Shown piece after piece: positions 59,223 to 61,494 of a DNA stretch of 61,494 nt. This DNA comes from Zoogloea sp. (GTDB lineage: Bacteria; Pseudomonadota; Gammaproteobacteria; Burkholderiales; Rhodocyclaceae). The stretch is taken from positions 1 to 61,494 of the forward strand of contig NZ_JAQVCN010000028.1 of assembly GCF_028689785.1 (NCBI RefSeq), given 5' to 3'. A model generated the notes under the pieces. That model saw nothing but the letters and a program-made list of their open reading frames with translations. It was not told the DNA's origin and did not search any database. Made by a program: the position numbers and the translations under genes. The number at the start of each line of letters is the position of its first letter. Positions within the stretch are counted from its first letter, which is position 1.

Positions 59223-61319
59223 TTGCCTACTGCTATCAAGAAGAGTTTTACCTACGGCTCCCACACCGTCACCCTGGAGACCGGCGAAGTTGCCCGTCAA
59301 GCCCATGGTGCCGTGATCGTCAACATGGACGACACCGTGGTGCTGGCAACCGTTGTGGCTGCCAAGAACGCCAAGCCGGGTCAGGACTTCTTCCCCCTTA
59401 CCGTCGATTACGTTGAAAAGTTCTATGCTGCCGGTCGCATCCCCGGTGGTTTCTTCAAGCGTGAAGGCCGTCCGACCGAGAAGGAAACCCTCACCTCCCG
59501 TTTGATCGATCGTCCCATCCGTCCGCTGTTCCCGGAAGGCTTTTACAACGAAGTCCAGGTCATCGCTCAGGTGGTGTCCCTGAATCCGGAAGTGGACGCT
59601 GACATCCCGGCGATGATCGCTGCCTCCGCGGCCCTGGCCATTGCCGGTATTCCCTTCGCCGGTCCGATCGGTGCCTGTCGCGTCGGTTTTGAAAACGGTG
59701 AGTACATTCTCAACCCGACCGCCACTCAGCTGCAGACCAGCAAGATGAATCTGGTGGTTGCCGGTACCGAGACTGCCGTGCTGATGGTCGAGTCCGAAGC
59801 CCTCGAACTGCCGGAAGACGTGATGCTGGGCGGTGTGGTGTTCGGCCACACCCAGATGCAGGCCGCCATCAATGCCATCAACGAACTGGTCGAAGTCGCC
59901 GGCAAGCCCGAATGGGACTGGCAGGCTCCGGCCAAGAACGAGGCGCTGATCGCTCGTGTCACCGAGATCGCCAGTGCGAAGATCGATGAGGCCTTCCGCA
60001 TCACCGCCAAGCAGGCCCGTTCGCAGCAACTGTCGGCTATCGGCAAGGAAGTCCACGAAACCCTGGTGACTGAAGGCGTCGAGTTTGACGCCAACACTGT
60101 CAACAACATCATTTTCGATCTCGAAGCCAAGGTTGTGCGTGGTCGTATCCTTGGCGGCGAGCCGCGTATCGACGGTCGTGACACCCGCACCGTGCGTCCG
60201 ATCGATATCCGTGTCGGCGTGCTGCCGCGAACCCACGGTTCCGCCCTGTTCACCCGTGGTGAAACCCAAGCCCTGGTGGTGACCACCCTGGGCACCGGCC
60301 GTGACGAGCAGATCATCGATGCGGTCGCCGGTGAGTACCGCGAGCGCTTCATGCTGCACTACAACTTCCCCCCGTTCTCCACCGGCGAATGCGGCCGTTT
60401 CGGCTCGCCCAAGCGTCGCGAGATCGGCCACGGGCGTCTGGCCAAGCGTGCTCTGGCTGGCGTGCTGCCGGGTAAGGAAGACTTCTCCTACACCGTGCGC
60501 GTGGTTTCCGAGATTACCGAATCCAACGGCTCCAGCTCCATGGCGTCCGTCTGCGGCGGCTCCCTGGCGATGATGGATGCCGGTGTGCCCTTGTCTGCTC
60601 CGGTGGCGGGTATCGCGATGGGCCTGATCAAGGACGGTGGTCGCTTCGCCGTGCTGACCGACATCCTGGGCGATGAAGATCACCTGGGTGATATGGACTT
60701 CAAGGTGGCAGGTACCGAGAACGGCGTGACTGCCCTGCAGATGGATATCAAGATCCTCGGCATCACCAAGGAAATCATGCAGGTTGCCCTGGCTCAGGCC
60801 AAGGAAGGCCGTCTGCACATCCTCGGTTTGATGAAGTCGGCCCTGGGCGAAGCCCGTGGTGAAGTGTCCGATTTCGCTCCGCGCATGATCACCCTCAAGA
60901 TCAATCCTGAAAAGATTCGTGACGTGATCGGCAAGGGCGGTGCGGTGATCCGCGGTCTGCAGGAAGAGACCGGCACCATCATCGAGATCACCGACGACGG
61001 CAACGTGACCATCTCTTCCGTGAGCTCCGAGGGCGCCCAGGTGGCCAAGAAGCGCATCGAAGACATCACCGCGGAAGTGGAAGTTGGCAAGGTCTATGAA
61101 GGCCCGGTCATTCGCATCCTTGATTTCGGTGCGATCATCAACATCATGCCGGGCCGTGACGGTCTGCTGCACGTTTCCCAGATCGCCAACGAGCGCGTCA
61201 ATGCCGTGTCCGACTACCTCAAGGAAGGTCAGGTTGTGCGCGTCAAAGTGCTCGAGACCGATGAGAAGGGCCGTGTGCGTCTGTCCATGAAGGCACTCCT
61301 GAACGAACAAGCCCAGTAA
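59223..61319 (+). CDS. pnp: Polyribonucleotide nucleotidyltransferase (PNPase)
   Basis: The 698-residue enzyme degrades RNA phosphorolytically from the 3' end. Two RNase PH domains are seen (first around [15 protein letters not shown]; second around [17 protein letters not shown] and [26 protein letters not shown]), then KH ([20 protein letters not shown]) and S1 ([19 protein letters not shown]). I chose TTG 59223 because AAAGGA lies five nt upstream and family proteins begin PTAIKKSF; an ATG 15 nt earlier lacks a binding site. Confidence 0.96.
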   Translation: MPTAIKKSFTYGSHTVTLETGEVARQAHGAVIVNMDDTVVLATVVAAKNAKPGQDFFPLTVDYVEKFYAAGRIPGGFFKREGRPTEKETLTSRLIDRPIRPLFPEGFYNEVQVIAQVVSLNPEVDADIPAMIAASAALAIAGIPFAGPIGACRVGFENGEYILNPTATQLQTSKMNLVVAGTETAVLMVESEALELPEDVMLGGVVFGHTQMQAAINAINELVEVAGKPEWDWQAPAKNEALIARVTEIASAKIDEAFRITAKQARSQQLSAIGKEVHETLVTEGVEFDANTVNNIIFDLEAKVVRGRILGGEPRIDGRDTRTVRPIDIRVGVLPRTHGSALFTRGETQALVVTTLGTGRDEQIIDAVAGEYRERFMLHYNFPPFSTGECGRFGSPKRREIGHGRLAKRALAGVLPGKEDFSYTVRVVSEITESNGSSSMASVCGGSLAMMDAGVPLSAPVAGIAMGLIKDGGRFAVLTDILGDEDHLGDMDFKVAGTENGVTALQMDIKILGITKEIMQVALAQAKEGRLHILGLMKSALGEARGEVSDFAPRMITLKINPEKIRDVIGKGGAVIRGLQEETGTIIEITDDGNVTISSVSSEGAQVAKKRIEDITAEVEVGKVYEGPVIRILDFGAIINIMPGRDGLLHVSQIANERVNAVSDYLKEGQVVRVKVLETDEKGRVRLSMKALLNEQAQ

Positions 61320-61343
61320 TATCGGTTTGTCGTGATGGTGAAG

Positions 61344-61367
61344 ACGGGCGCTGCGGCGCCCGTTTTT
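61344..61367 (+). terminator. Rho-independent terminator of pnp
   Basis: A perfect 8-bp stem ACGGGCGC/GCGCCCGT with a TGCG loop is followed by a T run (61363-61367), 24 nt after the pnp stop. Confidence 0.9.
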
Positions 61368-61372
61368 CATGG

Positions 61373-61494
61373 GTGCGCCCAGCATGGGCGCACTCCTGCG
61401 GGTGTAAGTCCCGCCGTAAGTTGATCACAGCGAACGAAGTGAAGCGCAACTGCGTGAGGGCGACCGAGCGTGGGAAGGAAGCGTGGATCGTAAT
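61373..61494 (+). mobile_element. Probable 5' end of a group II intron (cut by the window)
   Basis: The sequence begins GTGCG, the usual 5' start of group II introns, and forms a perfect 9-bp hairpin GTGCGCCCA/TGGGCGCAC, then a CGGGTGTAAGTCCCG hairpin and GAAGTGAAG/GGGAAGGAAGC stretches like intron domain I. It lies six nt after the pnp terminator T-run, a site type favoured by bacterial class C introns. No maturase ORF is reached before the window ends. The call rests on pattern memory and position. Confidence 0.55.

Overview
The window is GC-rich, densely packed bacterial chromosome, most likely from a betaproteobacterium of the Rhodocyclales type. The reasons are the rimP-nusA-infB-rbfA-truB-rpsO-pnp order, a PEP-CTERM/EPS module (EpsB-type sugar transferase plus PrsK, PrsR and PrsT), pilS-pilR, a glycine-riboswitch gcvTHP operon and many c-di-GMP proteins. 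The genus is inferred only loosely; no rRNA or tRNA gene was found to settle it.

Layout. (1) 1-4166: the trailer-side part of a large type I-E CRISPR array, with 68 full repeats plus one cut repeat. The leader and probably the cas genes lie left of the window. (2) 4167-4667: array trailer, a possible 47-residue membrane ORF and a gene remnant resembling the end of an LEA-type-2 protein. (3) 4668-15099, minus strand: a GGDEF-EAL protein, then an apparent operon mtnA, class II aldolase, hybrid histidine kinase (split by one in-frame TAA) and an HD-GYP response regulator. (4) 15274-24023, plus strand: methionine aminotransferase, a PP0621-family protein, pilS, pilR, then an NCS1-permease/histidine-kinase fusion and its LuxR-type response regulator, all from pilS onward with overlapping ends. 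(5) 24020-27331, minus: a MASE1-type GGDEF-EAL protein. (6) 27637-29532: kup. (7) 29816-40590: epsB, prsK, prsR, prsT, a TviB-family dehydrogenase, a Sel1/lytic transglycosylase and a trypsin-like protease. (8) 40644-45429, minus: gcvT-gcvH-gcvP behind a tandem glycine riboswitch. (9) 45451-52350, plus: hydrolase, PHP phosphatase, YciO, M50 protease, trpS, scpA, scpB and rluB. (10) 52364-61319: the transcription/translation operon rimP to pnp, with a structured leader. (11) 61373-61494: what looks like the 5' end of a group II intron just after the pnp terminator.

How the parts relate. The first 27 kb are dominated by signal transduction: two complete GGDEF-EAL proteins, one HD-GYP regulator, four histidine-kinase/regulator systems counting PrsK/PrsR further on, and an unusual transporter-kinase fusion. 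MtnA, the aldolase and the divergently placed aminotransferase suggest methylthioadenosine (or 5-deoxyadenosine) salvage. The PrsK/PrsR/PrsT block with EpsB and the dehydrogenase belongs to exopolysaccharide and PEP-CTERM surface biology, but no exosortase or PEP-CTERM substrate is in the window.

The most unusual items are the stop-split kinase, the NCS1-kinase fusion with an eight-cysteine module, the linkage of salvage genes to HD-GYP signalling, CRISPR repeats with a non-G last base, and a tryptophanyl-tRNA synthetase with an iron-sulphur-type cysteine motif.
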